Origin: Alistipes sp.
GTDB lineage: Bacteria > Bacteroidota > Bacteroidia > Bacteroidales > Rikenellaceae
NCBI GenBank assembly: GCA_017465055.1
Contig: JAFTWZ010000001.1
Coordinates: 119,046-183,045, forward strand
Length of the DNA stretch: 64,000 nucleotides
Direction: 5' to 3'
Below, piece by piece: positions 33,067-42,070 of this stretch. Below the pieces are notes generated by a model, which did not search any database, was not told the DNA's origin, and was given only the letters and a program-made list of their open reading frames with translations. Numbering within the stretch: the first letter of the stretch is position 1; each line of letters opens with the position of its first letter. The position numbers were made by a program, and so were the translations under genes.

Positions 33067-33160
33067 GCGGGGAGGGAGTTATCCTTCCCCGTTTTTTTGT
33101 ATGGAGCTATCCTTCCCCATCTTTTGTATGGGGTTATCCTCCGCCGTTTTGTGTATCAGG
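33067..33160 (+). terminator. Terminator of tRNA-Leu, triplicated
   Basis: The stem CGGGGAGGG/CCTTCCCCG is followed by TTTTTTT. Two further degenerate units of about 28 bp follow, each with GTATGG, TATCCT and a T-run, giving three successive terminator-like repeats before uvrC. Confidence 0.8.
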
Positions 33161-33178
33161 CCCTATGGCATTACGACG

Positions 33179-34999
33179 ATGAGCACAGAGAGAGAGAAAC
33201 ATATCAAGGAGTTAGTCTCGGCACTACCCCACTTGCCTGGCGTATACCAATTCGTCAACCGCACAGGCGTGGTTATATATGTGGGCAAGGCCAAGGACCT
33301 GAAGCGCCGCGTATCGTCATACTTCATCGACAACGACCGCCGCTCGGCGAAGGTCATAGTCTTAGTGCGCCAGGTCGTGGACATACGCCACATTGTCGTA
33401 GACAGCGAGCAGGATGCTCTACTTCTGGAGAACTCGCTAATCAAGACGTTGCAGCCACGCTACAACATACTTCTTAAAGACGACAAGACCTACCCCTGGA
33501 TAGTGATACCTCGTGAGCCCTTTCCGCGAGTGCTCTCCACACGCCAATTAGTGCGCGACGGCTCGCGATACTTCGGCCCCTACGGCTCGATATCGACACA
33601 GCGCTCACTGCTGGAGTTCATACGCGAGGTAGTGCCACTACGCACGTGCAAGCTCAAACTAACACCTGCTTCAATCAAGGCTGGTAAGCACAGCCTATGT
33701 CTACAATATCACCTCGGCAACTGCAAGGCTCCCTGCGTGGGCTACCAGAGCGAGGAGGAGTACAACAGCACCATAAGCCTCGTGGAGTCGATACTCAAGG
33801 GCGACCTGCGCCCCGTGCGAGAGTGGCTCGAGTCGGAGATGCTGCGTGCGGCCGAGGAGCTACGCTTCGAGGTTGCCGAGCAGTATAAGCAGCGTCTACG
33901 CTCACTCGTGGACTACCAGTCGCGCTCGGTAATCGTCAGTTCGAAGATTGTCGACTGCGACGTATTCTCGCTCCTCAGGGATGACGACATCGCCTACTGC
34001 AACTTCCTGAGCATACGCCACGGCTCGATAGTCGCGGTGCAGACAATACGCCTAAGTGTGGGTTTGGAGGCTACGGACGAGGAGCTGCTGTCTCGCGCCA
34101 TAGAGCACATAGTCGAGAGCACGGGAATAACCCTTGCGCGCGAGGTCATAGTCCCGGTGATACCCTCGGCAGCGATACTCTTCGACGGCATAACATTCAC
34201 CACACCCAAGCGAGGCGAGAAGGCCAACCTTGCCGAGTTCTCGCTGCGCAGTGCACGTATCTACCGCGCCGAGATTCTTAATAATATGGAGATTAAGAAT
34301 CCCGAGCGCCACACCGAGAGACTTATGGAGGCTATGCGCCGCGAGCTACGTCTGGAGCGTCAGCCACGACATATAGAGTGCTTCGACAACTCAAATCTTC
34401 AGGGCACTAACCCCGTAGCCTCGTGCGTGGTATTCCGCGATGGCAAGCCCTCGAGGAAGGAGTATCGGCACTTCAACATCAAGACCGTCGAGGGCCCTGA
34501 CGACTTCGCCTCGATGCGCGAGATAATCTCTCGCCGCTACACGCGCCTACTGGCCGAGGGCTCGGAGCTTCCCGACCTCATAGTGGTCGATGGTGGCAAG
34601 GGGCAGCTCTCGAGTGCCTACGCCATACTTCAGGAGTTAGGCATCGCTGAGCGTGTCCCCATCGTGGGCCTTGCCAAGCGCCTCGAGGAGGTATTCTACC
34701 CCAACGACCCCTACCCCTACTACCTCAGCCGTACGGGCGAGCCTCTTAAGGTCATCTGCCACCTGCGCGACGAGGCACACCGCTTCGGCATCACGTTTCA
34801 CCGCCAGAAGCGCGACAAGGCGCTTATCGACAGCGAGCTAAAGCATATCCCAGGCATTGGCGAGAAGAGCCTTATGTTGCTGCTGAGACGCTTTAAGAGT
34901 GTGCGTGCCGTACGCTCAGCCTCGCTCGAAGAGCTTAGCGAGGTGGTGGGCAACAGCCGCGCCAAGGCTATCATCGACTATTTTGGCGATAAGGCGTAG
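33179..34999 (+). CDS. uvrC: UvrC, excinuclease subunit C
   Basis: A 606-residue nuclease of nucleotide excision repair that cuts on both sides of a lesion. The N-terminal GIY-YIG nuclease (LPGVYQFVNRTGVVIYVGKA, KDLKRRVSSYF) is followed by CLQYHLGNCKAPC, a UVR motif (about 200-235), the RNase H-like endonuclease (RHIECFDNSNLQGTNPVAS, VVDGGKGQLSSAY) and C-terminal helix-hairpin-helix motifs (IPGIGEKSLMLLLRRFKSVR). The frame is open upstream through the tRNA, but the start MSTEREKHIKEL agrees with the domain start. Confidence 0.96.
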   Translation: MSTEREKHIKELVSALPHLPGVYQFVNRTGVVIYVGKAKDLKRRVSSYFIDNDRRSAKVIVLVRQVVDIRHIVVDSEQDALLLENSLIKTLQPRYNILLKDDKTYPWIVIPREPFPRVLSTRQLVRDGSRYFGPYGSISTQRSLLEFIREVVPLRTCKLKLTPASIKAGKHSLCLQYHLGNCKAPCVGYQSEEEYNSTISLVESILKGDLRPVREWLESEMLRAAEELRFEVAEQYKQRLRSLVDYQSRSVIVSSKIVDCDVFSLLRDDDIAYCNFLSIRHGSIVAVQTIRLSVGLEATDEELLSRAIEHIVESTGITLAREVIVPVIPSAAILFDGITFTTPKRGEKANLAEFSLRSARIYRAEILNNMEIKNPERHTERLMEAMRRELRLERQPRHIECFDNSNLQGTNPVASCVVFRDGKPSRKEYRHFNIKTVEGPDDFASMREIISRRYTRLLAEGSELPDLIVVDGGKGQLSSAYAILQELGIAERVPIVGLAKRLEEVFYPNDPYPYYLSRTGEPLKVICHLRDEAHRFGITFHRQKRDKALIDSELKHIPGIGEKSLMLLLRRFKSVRAVRSASLEELSEVVGNSRAKAIIDYFGDKA

Positions 35000-35277
35000 C
35001 CAATATATCGACATTTCACCCCCTATTTTGGTCACTTCACCTGGGGATATTTGCCAGTCGTTAGCATAGATAATTACTCTAACTTGCTGTGTGGCACGTG
35101 TTTTGCTACTCAGAGTCGAGAATTTTAGTTGGGCAGTGCTAACGATAATAGGATGAAGATATTTTGCAGTCTCGAAAATTATTTATATCTTGCAATCGAA
35201 ATAATATATTTATTAACACTAAAACCGTACTGCCTATCGAAAAAATTCTGCTCTTGAACACACTAAAATAGAAGAGT
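35000..35277. other. AT-rich intergenic region before ECF sigma gene
   Basis: No gene or repeat recognised. A TTTG near 35162 and TATATCTTG near 35186 might form an unusual promoter; an autoregulated sigma factor could use a non-standard one. A weak CCCC...GGGG pair follows the uvrC stop. Confidence 0.3.
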
Positions 35278-35862
35278 ATGAACGTGAATGTATTGAGCGA
35301 TCGTGTATTGCTTAACAACTATCTTTTGGGCGATAGGAGTGCTATATCTGAACTTATCGAGCGCCACTCGAAGCGTGTGCGCAGCTACATCGGTATGATG
35401 GTCAAGGACGACGATGTGGCAGATGATATATTCCAGGAGACATTTATTAAGGCCGTAAAGGTCATTGACGAGGGTCGTTATACCGATAACGGCAAGTTCC
35501 TCTCGTGGGTGTTGCGCATAGCCCACAACCGCGTACTCGACCACTTCCGCCGCGAGAAGGCGAGCAAGCAGATTAATGAGTCGGAGGCTGGCTACGACGT
35601 CATAGGCACGCTACGCTTCTCGGAGCCTACGGCCGAGGACGATATCGTACACGGCGAGGTGGAGCAGACCATACGCTCGCTTATCGAGCTACTCCCCGAC
35701 GAGCAGAAGGAGGTTGTGCGCCTACGCTACTACTCGAAGCTGTCGTTCCAGGAGATTGCCGAGCATACCGACGTGAGCATAAACACGGCGCTGGGGCGTA
35801 TGCGCTATGCGCTTATCAACCTTCGCAGATTGATAAAAGAGCATAATATCGTATTAAATTAG
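35278..35862 (+). CDS. ECF-type sigma-70 factor
   Basis: A 194-residue sigma factor of the extracytoplasmic type. Region 2 spans about 15-85 (FQETFIKAVKVIDEGRY, GKFLSWVLRIAHNRVLDHFR). Region 4 spans about 130-185 (LPDEQKEVVRLRYYSKLSFQ, EIAEHTDVSINTALGRMRYA). There is no region 1.1 or 3. No membrane anti-sigma gene follows, only a 46-residue acidic ORF, so control must be elsewhere or by that small protein. Such sigma factors are common in Bacteroidales. Confidence 0.92.
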   Translation: MNVNVLSDRVLLNNYLLGDRSAISELIERHSKRVRSYIGMMVKDDDVADDIFQETFIKAVKVIDEGRYTDNGKFLSWVLRIAHNRVLDHFRREKASKQINESEAGYDVIGTLRFSEPTAEDDIVHGEVEQTIRSLIELLPDEQKEVVRLRYYSKLSFQEIAEHTDVSINTALGRMRYALINLRRLIKEHNIVLN

Positions 35863-35927
35863 CATCGGGGTGCAATAATGTTGCAATCATAGGCGTTATA
35901 GGAGTAAAATCCCTAAAATTGTTGCCT

Positions 35928-36068
35928 ATGAGTGAACTTGACCCACAAACTCTTAAGCTCTTCAGCGAGGAGCATCTATTGCTTAACGATGTGGTACAGG
36001 AGGATGCCGACCTACTCTTCTTAGACACCTACCTGACCGACATCTTCAAGTGCAGAGAGTGCCAGTAG
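35928..36068 (+). CDS. Small acidic protein after ECF sigma factor
   Basis: A 46-residue frame beginning MSELDPQTLKLFSEEHLLLN and ending in a Cys-x2-Cys (CREC). It is acidic and Leu-rich, likely helical. It lies 65 bp after the sigma gene and ends inside a strong terminator, so it belongs to that transcript. Coding is suggested by its position and regular codon use. It could be a small sigma-binding regulator, but nothing proves it. Confidence 0.5.
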   Translation: MSELDPQTLKLFSEEHLLLNDVVQEDADLLFLDTYLTDIFKCRECQ

Positions 36069-36092
36069 CCAGCCTACTGGCTCTCTTTTTTT
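36054..36092 (+). terminator. Terminator of the ECF sigma operon
   Basis: The stem AGAGAG-GCCAGTAG pairs with CTACTGGC-TCTCT and is followed by TTTTTTT; it overlaps the last codons of the small ORF. Confidence 0.9.
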
Positions 36093-36183
36093 GTGGGCGA
36101 TGGTGGGGGTAGAAGAGGAAAGGAACAATAGGGCTTACTGTAAAATTCTGGTGGGGCATAAAAAAACGGGCGAAAATTGGGAT

Positions 36184-36542
36184 CAATCAGTAATTCTTGT
36201 GGAGTAATTAATAACATTAATACGTCATCGCGAAGAATTGCATCTAATAGCGGTAGTGAGACCTACTTGGGTCTATGCAATTCTGTGGCGATCTTCCTTT
36301 GTTTATACTTCCGCACTGATACGTAAGAGTTGTAATCACAATTCGCATCGCACACAGGACTATCAATCACACTACGCGCGTCACGCACGACTATCAATTG
36401 CGCTCCGCAGGCCCTATAAACAGCGGAAGACCCCCACGTCGGAGCATAGTGGCGTTATCACTCTCCGCAAACTCATACTTGCTCCTCCTCGGGGTGACGA
36501 TATTTAATATTTATATTCTCCCCACCAGAAATTTACAGTGAG
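36184..36542 (-). repeat. MITE-like dispersed repeat family A, copy 4 (inverted)
   Basis: An opposite-orientation copy with both palindromes and an expanded centre (short repeats of CTATCAATCACAC type near 36360-36400). The right terminus is CTCCCCACCAGAAATTTACAG. A further terminus-like motif (CTGTAAAATTCTGGTGGGG) lies just before it at about 36138. Confidence 0.75.
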
Positions 36543-36574
36543 CAGAAAGAGTAGCTCGCGCCTACGGTGCTAAA

Positions 36575-36725
36575 GGGGGAGGTAGGGAGATTAGGGAGGT
36601 TAGAGAGGTTAGTGAATTTAGTGGCAACGCTTTAACGTACTAACCAGCCTGCTCCCTAAATTCTCTAATTTCACTAAATTCCTTAAAACTATTTCACGCG
36701 CAAGCTAAATCCCACGCACAAGCTA
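36575..36725. repeat. Family C element, copy 6
   Basis: Left arm AGGGAGATTAGGGAGGTTAG plus TTAGTGAATTTAG, core CAACGCTTTAACGTACTAACC, right arm CTCCCTAAATTCTCTAATTT plus CACTAAATTCCTTA. The arms are largely complementary. Outer CTCGCGCCTACGGTGC and CACGCGCAAGC flank it. Confidence 0.7.
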
Positions 36726-37796
36726 TCACCCGACCGTGACACGCTCGATAGGCTGCTGCCGTACGCGGTCGAGAGGATGAGACTGATAATTCACCGTAGC
36801 AAAGTCGATAGTGCGCAGATCGATACACCGTATCGTATTGTTATAGGCCGTCTTATAGTAGACGCAGCGATTGCTGAGATCTATGGCCGAGGTCCACTGC
36901 GTAGCACTCGGTAGCGACTTTTCGTCGGGATTTTCGGCAGCGATGGGAACGTCGAAGTTATTGAGTATATGGAGACACTCGAGCACCGTATCGTGGCCCG
37001 TGGCGCGCTGGGGCGCAGAGCCACAGAAGAACGCTGCACGCACAAAGCGCGAAGGGGGTGTGAAGTCGCCAGGAAGGCCCAACAGCGCCGAGCTGCCACC
37101 CAAAGGCTCGAGCGTAACGTCTCCGAGCGCATAGTTTGCGGCACTGCCAGGGCGCAGGTTTACGTAGTTGTTCATATTTGCCAAGTGCCACTCGAAGCCT
37201 GGGGCGTTGGTAAGTACGCCGATGGTGTTTTCGTAGAAGTTTATCTCTCCACCGACAATCTCCATAACCACCTGCCTACCCGATGGCTCGCCGATGCGCC
37301 AGTGCACCACCGATGATGGCTCCAGAGCGACGATATTTACGCTCTGCACCGCACGCTTAACATCGTCTATCGTGGCGCACTGTGTGAGCATCCACTGCAC
37401 CACCTGCAGATCGGCAAGCGTGGTGCTATCCTTCGCCGCGTCGTAAGCCTCGTAGCTGCCGTAGCGCGGGAAGAAGAAGAGCCCAGCCGAGAGACCCTCT
37501 TCGTTTATCCCCTCGGCGATAAACTCACGCTCGACAACCGCCAGGCCCACGACGCCATAGCGTGCCACGAAACGCAGTCCATTAGCTCCTGTTGGGGTGT
37601 AGGACTGCAGCTTCTCGCCACGAGGGATGATGACATACTCGCTCTTCAGCTCCCCTTTGGCCCACTCGATGGTACGTGCCTGAACGTAGCTGCCATCGGC
37701 GGCAGTAAGCGAGATGCCCGTACAGGCCAATGAGTAGTATGCTCCAGAGGCCATAGCCACAGCCCCGAGCAATAATCCTTTGGTAATCTTTCTCAT
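36726..37796 (-). CDS. Choloylglycine hydrolase-like linear amide hydrolase
   Basis: A 356-residue Ntn hydrolase of the bile salt hydrolase/penicillin V acylase family, exported by a signal peptide ending before Cys25. Cys25 (CTGISLTAADGSYVQARTIE) would become the N-terminal nucleophile. Other family positions: Arg in QARTIEW (with Glu where bile salt hydrolases have Asp), Asn in LTNAPGFEWHLANMNNY, and Arg in TPPSRFVRAAFF. The substrate (bile salt, N-acyl amino acid or lactone) cannot be told. Upstream in-frame codons run through non-coding DNA, so this ATG is chosen. Confidence 0.88.
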   Translation of the reverse strand: MRKITKGLLLGAVAMASGAYYSLACTGISLTAADGSYVQARTIEWAKGELKSEYVIIPRGEKLQSYTPTGANGLRFVARYGVVGLAVVEREFIAEGINEEGLSAGLFFFPRYGSYEAYDAAKDSTTLADLQVVQWMLTQCATIDDVKRAVQSVNIVALEPSSVVHWRIGEPSGRQVVMEIVGGEINFYENTIGVLTNAPGFEWHLANMNNYVNLRPGSAANYALGDVTLEPLGGSSALLGLPGDFTPPSRFVRAAFFCGSAPQRATGHDTVLECLHILNNFDVPIAAENPDEKSLPSATQWTSAIDLSNRCVYYKTAYNNTIRCIDLRTIDFATVNYQSHPLDRVRQQPIERVTVG

Positions 37797-37876
37797 AATA
37801 GCAATGGTTTTATTGTGTAACAACCGATTTACACCGCCAAATAGACCAGCACAAACCACGCCACAGAACACAAAAA

Positions 37877-37914
37877 AAGGAGTGGCTAAAAAGTTAATTA
37901 GCCACTTCCTTTTG
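37877..37914. terminator. Hairpin terminator beside family B copy 2
   Basis: The stem AAGGAGTGGCTAA/TTAGCCACTTCCTT. Compared with the hairpin at 5896 both sides of the stem have changed together, while the A-rich loop is kept. On the minus strand it would end the M16 protease transcript. Confidence 0.8.
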
Positions 37915-37918
37915 TAAT

Positions 37919-38165
37919 GAGGTTGAATAAAAAGATGTAGTTTTAGGCCTGCGATGCCCGAAAAAGCGGAGTTTACTTGGCGTAAATGAGCATTTTGAGG
38001 GCGAGCATATTTGTTGTGAGAAGGCATTAGATACAACACTCGACAAATTTCGAGGCGATGGGCTGTACTTTGACGTACTGCCCATTGCCAAGATAATTTG
38101 TTAGCGGTAGCAGATGATGCCTTATCTCAACAAAGAACGACAAAATAGACTCTTTATTCAGCCTC
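37919..38165 (+). mobile_element. MITE-like family B element, long form (247 bp)
   Basis: The left end GAGGTTGAATAAAAAG and right end CTCTTTATTCAGCCTC form inverted termini. About 127 bp in the centre, absent from the 120-bp copy, lie between GAGGGCGAGCAT and AACGACAAAATA. There is no transposase. It separates the M16 protease gene from the amide hydrolase gene. Confidence 0.8.
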
Positions 38166-38190
38166 AGATTATCTAAGTGCAAAGGCAATG

Positions 38191-41022
38191 TTACTCAGCA
38201 TCTGCTGCCTCGGGACGCATAACAACCAACGTACGGTTGCCATCCTCGAGCATCTTAGCTGCGAAGGCCTTAACATCCTCCAAAGTTACGCTCTCCAATA
38301 CGCCGAGGTACTCCTCCTTGTAGTTGTAACCCTCCTCGTACCAGCGAGTGATAGCCGACATCCAGCCACCGTTGTTCTCGAGTACGTTGTTATAGTTCTT
38401 CTGCAAGAACTCCTTAGACTTAGCAACATCCTCAGCCAATGGGCCCTCCTCAGCAATCTTCTTAATCTCCTTATCGCAGATCTCGATAAGCTCGTCAGCA
38501 AGCTGCTCGTTGGTATCGAATATGATAGCCATCATATACTCCTCAGTTGGGTACTTCTCGATACCACCCTGAACTGAAACGCCATAGGTACCACCCTTCT
38601 CCTCGCGGATAGAGATCATATAGCGAGAATCGAGAGCGCGGCTTAGAAGCTCAACAATCATACGATTCTTAGCGTTGTCCTCCATATCGCCAGAGTAAAC
38701 AAGGCGTACAGACACCTTAGGCTGCTGCATAGCTGTGCGGAAGTCGTTTACTACATTGCCATCAACGAATCGTACGCCATCGTCTACTACAGCATACTCA
38801 ACCTTCTTTGATGTAGGAAGCGAACCGAGATACTTCTCAACAAGTGGCTTCAAAGTATCAAGGTCTACATTACCTACGATAAGGAAACGGAAGTCGTCAG
38901 CATAGCCATAGAGCTTAGAGTGGATGGCCTGCAAAGTAGGGATGTTAAGAGCCTCAATCTGCGCTGCAGAGGTAATCTGACGACGTGCGTGGTTGCCGTA
39001 CATAGTCTTCTGGAACTCGCGACCAACGATATAGTTAGGATCCGACTCCATATTCTTAAAGTAAGGAACGTACATATTCTTCATATTCTGAAGGTCTGTC
39101 TCGTCGAAGCGTGGAGCAGTGAAGTTAAGGTAAACGAGCTGCAAGATAGTCTCGATATCCTTAGGCGAGCCACCAGCGTTTACGGTGTGCTCATACTCAC
39201 CTGCACCCAACGAAGCGTAAGCACTCTTACCCGAGAGCTGCTTAGCAAGCTCCGTAGCCGAGAACTTGCTGATACCAGACTGACCCATAACCATACCGAG
39301 GAATGCACCCTGATAGTACTCCTCATCGGTAAGCATTGAGAGACCACCCTTTGATGTAGCTGTTACGAATACCTCGTCAGCCTTAAGAGTTGAAGGACGT
39401 ACAACAACCTTGATACCATTCTTCAAAGTCCACTCAGTGTAGCCGAGAGACTCATTAACGCCGGTAACCTTAGCCTTAGAGCCCTTGAGCGCAACGCTTG
39501 GGTCGATAAGTGGCTCAATAACGGTATTGTCCTGGTAAGGCTCAATCTCAGCAGCCGATACCTCTGCGATGATAGCGTTAATCTGCTCCTCGGTAGGAAC
39601 TACCACACCCTCCTTCTTAGGCGAGCGAACGAGGATTACGAGATTCTCATTAGGACGAACCATCTGGCTGTATGCCTGGTTAACCTGGTCAACAGTGAGG
39701 CTGTTGATAAGAGCCTGGTCGAGCTGCCACTCTGTCTCGGCATCCAACATAGGAGTACCCTCGGCATAGTGATCGAGGCAGCGCTGTGCATACTCTGCAT
39801 TCTTCACATCGTTGCGGTTGGTATACTGACGCTCAGCCCAGCGGAGAATCTCCTGCTTAGCACGCTCGAACTCACCAACGGTGAAGCCGTGGCGACGCAT
39901 ACGCTCCATCTCGGTGTACATAGCTCGGAAAGCCTCATCTGTACGGCCCTCGTGAGCTGTAACAGAGAACATTGTAGACTCCAATGTAGGGCAAATACCG
40001 ATACCACCCTCTGACATACCGCCACCGAGGAATGGAGCATCAGCAGCCTGTGCAATCTCGTCGAAACGAGCGCTCATCATCTGCATTACAAACGAGTAGA
40101 TGTAGTTGTAAGAGATACCAATCAACGTATTCTTAAACTCCTTAGGCATAGCCTCGCGACGTGCGAACATCATTACGCTTGACTGAGTGAGCTCTGGGTC
40201 GGTAAATACCGAGATGATAGGCTCCTCGGTTGCAGGAACAGTGATAACAGCCTTCTGAGCAGCATCTGCTGGCGATGCAGGGATGTCGGCCATAAGGGTC
40301 TTAATCTTTGCCTCTACCTGGTCAACGTCGATATCGCCAACGATAACGAGCGCCTGATACTCTGGGCGATACCACTTCTTGTAGAAGTTCTCCAAAGCTG
40401 TGTGGTCGAACGACTTAAGGCCATCGAGGTAGCCGATAAGGTTGCGATGCTCGTAGAGCGAACCCTTGAAGAGCTTCTTAATCATATCGTTCTGAGCACG
40501 TAGCTGTGCACCATCGCGCGTACGGAGCTCCTCCATAATAACGCCACGCTCCGAGTCAATCTCCTCTGGCTCAAGAGCGATAAACTGCGACCAGTCGTGG
40601 AGGATAAGAAGTGCAAGGTCTACATTCTCCTCGGTTACAGGCAGATCCATAACCATATACTGAGTGCAGTCCCACGATGTGAAGGCGTTGAGGTTGTTAC
40701 CGAACTGAACACCTATAGTCTCGAGCTTCTCGATAAGCTGCTTATCTGGGAGATTCTTAGTACCGTTGAAGGCCATATGCTCAAGGAAGTGAGCAAGACC
40801 CTGCTGGTCATCATCCTCCTGGATAGCACCAACGTCGTGGTAGATGTAGAAGCTCGCCTGGCCCTTAGGCTTATCGTTGTGGCGAATAAAGTAGGTCATA
40901 CCGTTATCCAGCACACCTACGCGAACTGCTGGATCCAAAGGCAGTGGCTGCGTGGGATCCTGAGCGAAGATGCTCGACACTCCTACGAAGAGCATTACGA
41001 GCATAGAAAATAGTTTTCTCAT
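38191..41022 (-). CDS. M16 family zinc metalloprotease
   Basis: A 943-residue exported protease (signal peptide to about residue 20). It has two fused M16 halves. The first carries the inverted zinc motif HFLEH (residues 78-82, in AHFLEHMAFNGTKNLPDK) and the distal Glu region (ERGVIMEELRTRDG). The second half (from about 500) lacks the motif and has RMIVELLSRALDSRYM and REEKGGTYGVSVQGG, the substrate-binding signature. This PqqL/insulinase-like arrangement usually degrades peptides in the periplasm. Codon use is optimised (GCT, ACC, AAG). Confidence 0.93.
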   Translation of the reverse strand: MRKLFSMLVMLFVGVSSIFAQDPTQPLPLDPAVRVGVLDNGMTYFIRHNDKPKGQASFYIYHDVGAIQEDDDQQGLAHFLEHMAFNGTKNLPDKQLIEKLETIGVQFGNNLNAFTSWDCTQYMVMDLPVTEENVDLALLILHDWSQFIALEPEEIDSERGVIMEELRTRDGAQLRAQNDMIKKLFKGSLYEHRNLIGYLDGLKSFDHTALENFYKKWYRPEYQALVIVGDIDVDQVEAKIKTLMADIPASPADAAQKAVITVPATEEPIISVFTDPELTQSSVMMFARREAMPKEFKNTLIGISYNYIYSFVMQMMSARFDEIAQAADAPFLGGGMSEGGIGICPTLESTMFSVTAHEGRTDEAFRAMYTEMERMRRHGFTVGEFERAKQEILRWAERQYTNRNDVKNAEYAQRCLDHYAEGTPMLDAETEWQLDQALINSLTVDQVNQAYSQMVRPNENLVILVRSPKKEGVVVPTEEQINAIIAEVSAAEIEPYQDNTVIEPLIDPSVALKGSKAKVTGVNESLGYTEWTLKNGIKVVVRPSTLKADEVFVTATSKGGLSMLTDEEYYQGAFLGMVMGQSGISKFSATELAKQLSGKSAYASLGAGEYEHTVNAGGSPKDIETILQLVYLNFTAPRFDETDLQNMKNMYVPYFKNMESDPNYIVGREFQKTMYGNHARRQITSAAQIEALNIPTLQAIHSKLYGYADDFRFLIVGNVDLDTLKPLVEKYLGSLPTSKKVEYAVVDDGVRFVDGNVVNDFRTAMQQPKVSVRLVYSGDMEDNAKNRMIVELLSRALDSRYMISIREEKGGTYGVSVQGGIEKYPTEEYMMAIIFDTNEQLADELIEICDKEIKKIAEEGPLAEDVAKSKEFLQKNYNNVLENNGGWMSAITRWYEEGYNYKEEYLGVLESVTLEDVKAFAAKMLEDGNRTLVVMRPEAADAE

Positions 41023-41091
41023 AGATTTGATAATTAGTAAGTTATATAAAATTTCGTTGTATTAAGTCACACTTACACAAAGTTAATTAAG

Positions 41092-41099
41092 CAAAGGTA
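41092..41099 (-). promoter_or_regulatory. Promoter box of the M16 protease gene
   Basis: Minus-strand TACCTTTG, about 70 bp before the ATG. Confidence 0.6.
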
Positions 41100-41290
41100 C
41101 ACTTTTTTGCTTAATTCCACACTTTTTTTGCTATATTTTTTGTTTATAAAATGATAAATAATTCCTATTGGCACAATATTCTAACGCACAGAAACGATTA
41201 TTATTACACGATTATTGCATTAATTGTATTAATATCTCGCCAACACGAAATCTAACGCCTTAATTAATTGCGAGCATTCAAAAAAAATCG

Positions 41291-41298
41291 TATATTTG
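41291..41298 (+). promoter_or_regulatory. Promoter box of acyl-ACP thioesterase gene
   Basis: TATATTTG overlaps an in-frame TTG at 41296, which rules that codon out as start; the ATG at 41320 would have a leader of about 15 nt. Confidence 0.65.
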
Positions 41299-41319
41299 CA
41301 TGAGAAACAAACTACTTTT

Positions 41320-42054
41320 ATGGCAACAATATCGACCTACAAATACACCATTCAGCCACAGGATGTGGACTTTACGTTGCGCGCCTCGGCATCGTCTATC
41401 GTTAACTATATGCTCAACGTCGCAGGTCTCGATGCCCACAACAAAGGCTTCGGCGTCGAGGTACTGCAGGATAGCTCGCTCACGTGGGTGCTACTGCGCT
41501 TCTGCACCGAGATTAACTACCGCCCAGAGCAGTATGAAACGGTAGAGATAGATACCTGGATTAGTGACTTCAACCGCCTGTCGTCGACACGTAACTTCCG
41601 TATGCGCATAGGTGACCGCGTAATCGCATCGGGCGTATCGATGTGGTGTGTGCTCAATATGGAGACTCGCCAGTCAGCCGATATGTCGATGATGAAGGAG
41701 GCCCACGACAAGTTTATCGTCGCCGAGCCATCGCCCATAGCAGCGCCTGGTAGACTCAGAGCTATCGAGTCCGCGGTAACCGTTTCGCGCCCCGTGGTGT
41801 ATAGCGATATCGACTTCAACCGCCACGTGAATACTATGCGATACGTAGATATGGTGTTCGATAGCTATCCGCTCGAGATATTCGAGGCAAAGGACGCTAT
41901 GCGCCTCGATATCAACTTCCTCGCCGAGGCTCGCTACGGAGAGACTATCTCCGTAGGATATGTCGAGGAGGAGAACAATCGTCAGTTCGAGATTACCTCG
42001 GATAGTGGCAAGACGCTATGTCGAGCAAAGGTCGAGATAAAGAAAAACTTGTAA
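41320..42054 (+). CDS. Acyl-ACP thioesterase
   Basis: A 244-residue double-hotdog enzyme of the FatA/FatB-like family, which releases fatty acids from acyl carrier protein. Evidence: QPQDVDFTLRASASSIVNYM, YETVEIDTWISDFNRLSSTR, then the second hotdog with VVYSDIDFNRHVNTMRYVDM, whose Asp/Asn/His positions match the family catalytic set. The start is fixed by the promoter box just upstream. A glycosyltransferase gene starts 16 bp later in the same unit, so the two may act in envelope lipid or glycolipid formation. Confidence 0.88.
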   Translation: MATISTYKYTIQPQDVDFTLRASASSIVNYMLNVAGLDAHNKGFGVEVLQDSSLTWVLLRFCTEINYRPEQYETVEIDTWISDFNRLSSTRNFRMRIGDRVIASGVSMWCVLNMETRQSADMSMMKEAHDKFIVAEPSPIAAPGRLRAIESAVTVSRPVVYSDIDFNRHVNTMRYVDMVFDSYPLEIFEAKDAMRLDINFLAEARYGETISVGYVEEENNRQFEITSDSGKTLCRAKVEIKKNL

Positions 42055-42070
42055 ATAGGGTCGCAGCATC

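Noticed and set aside
32924-34999. UvrC frame extended upstream through the tRNA-Leu gene
   Set aside because: The extra 85 codons translate the tRNA and its terminator; the GIY-YIG domain starts shortly after the ATG at 33179.
38188-41013. Open frames antisense to the M16 protease gene
   Set aside because: They are shadows of biased codon use in a clear protease gene; no promoters or family matches.
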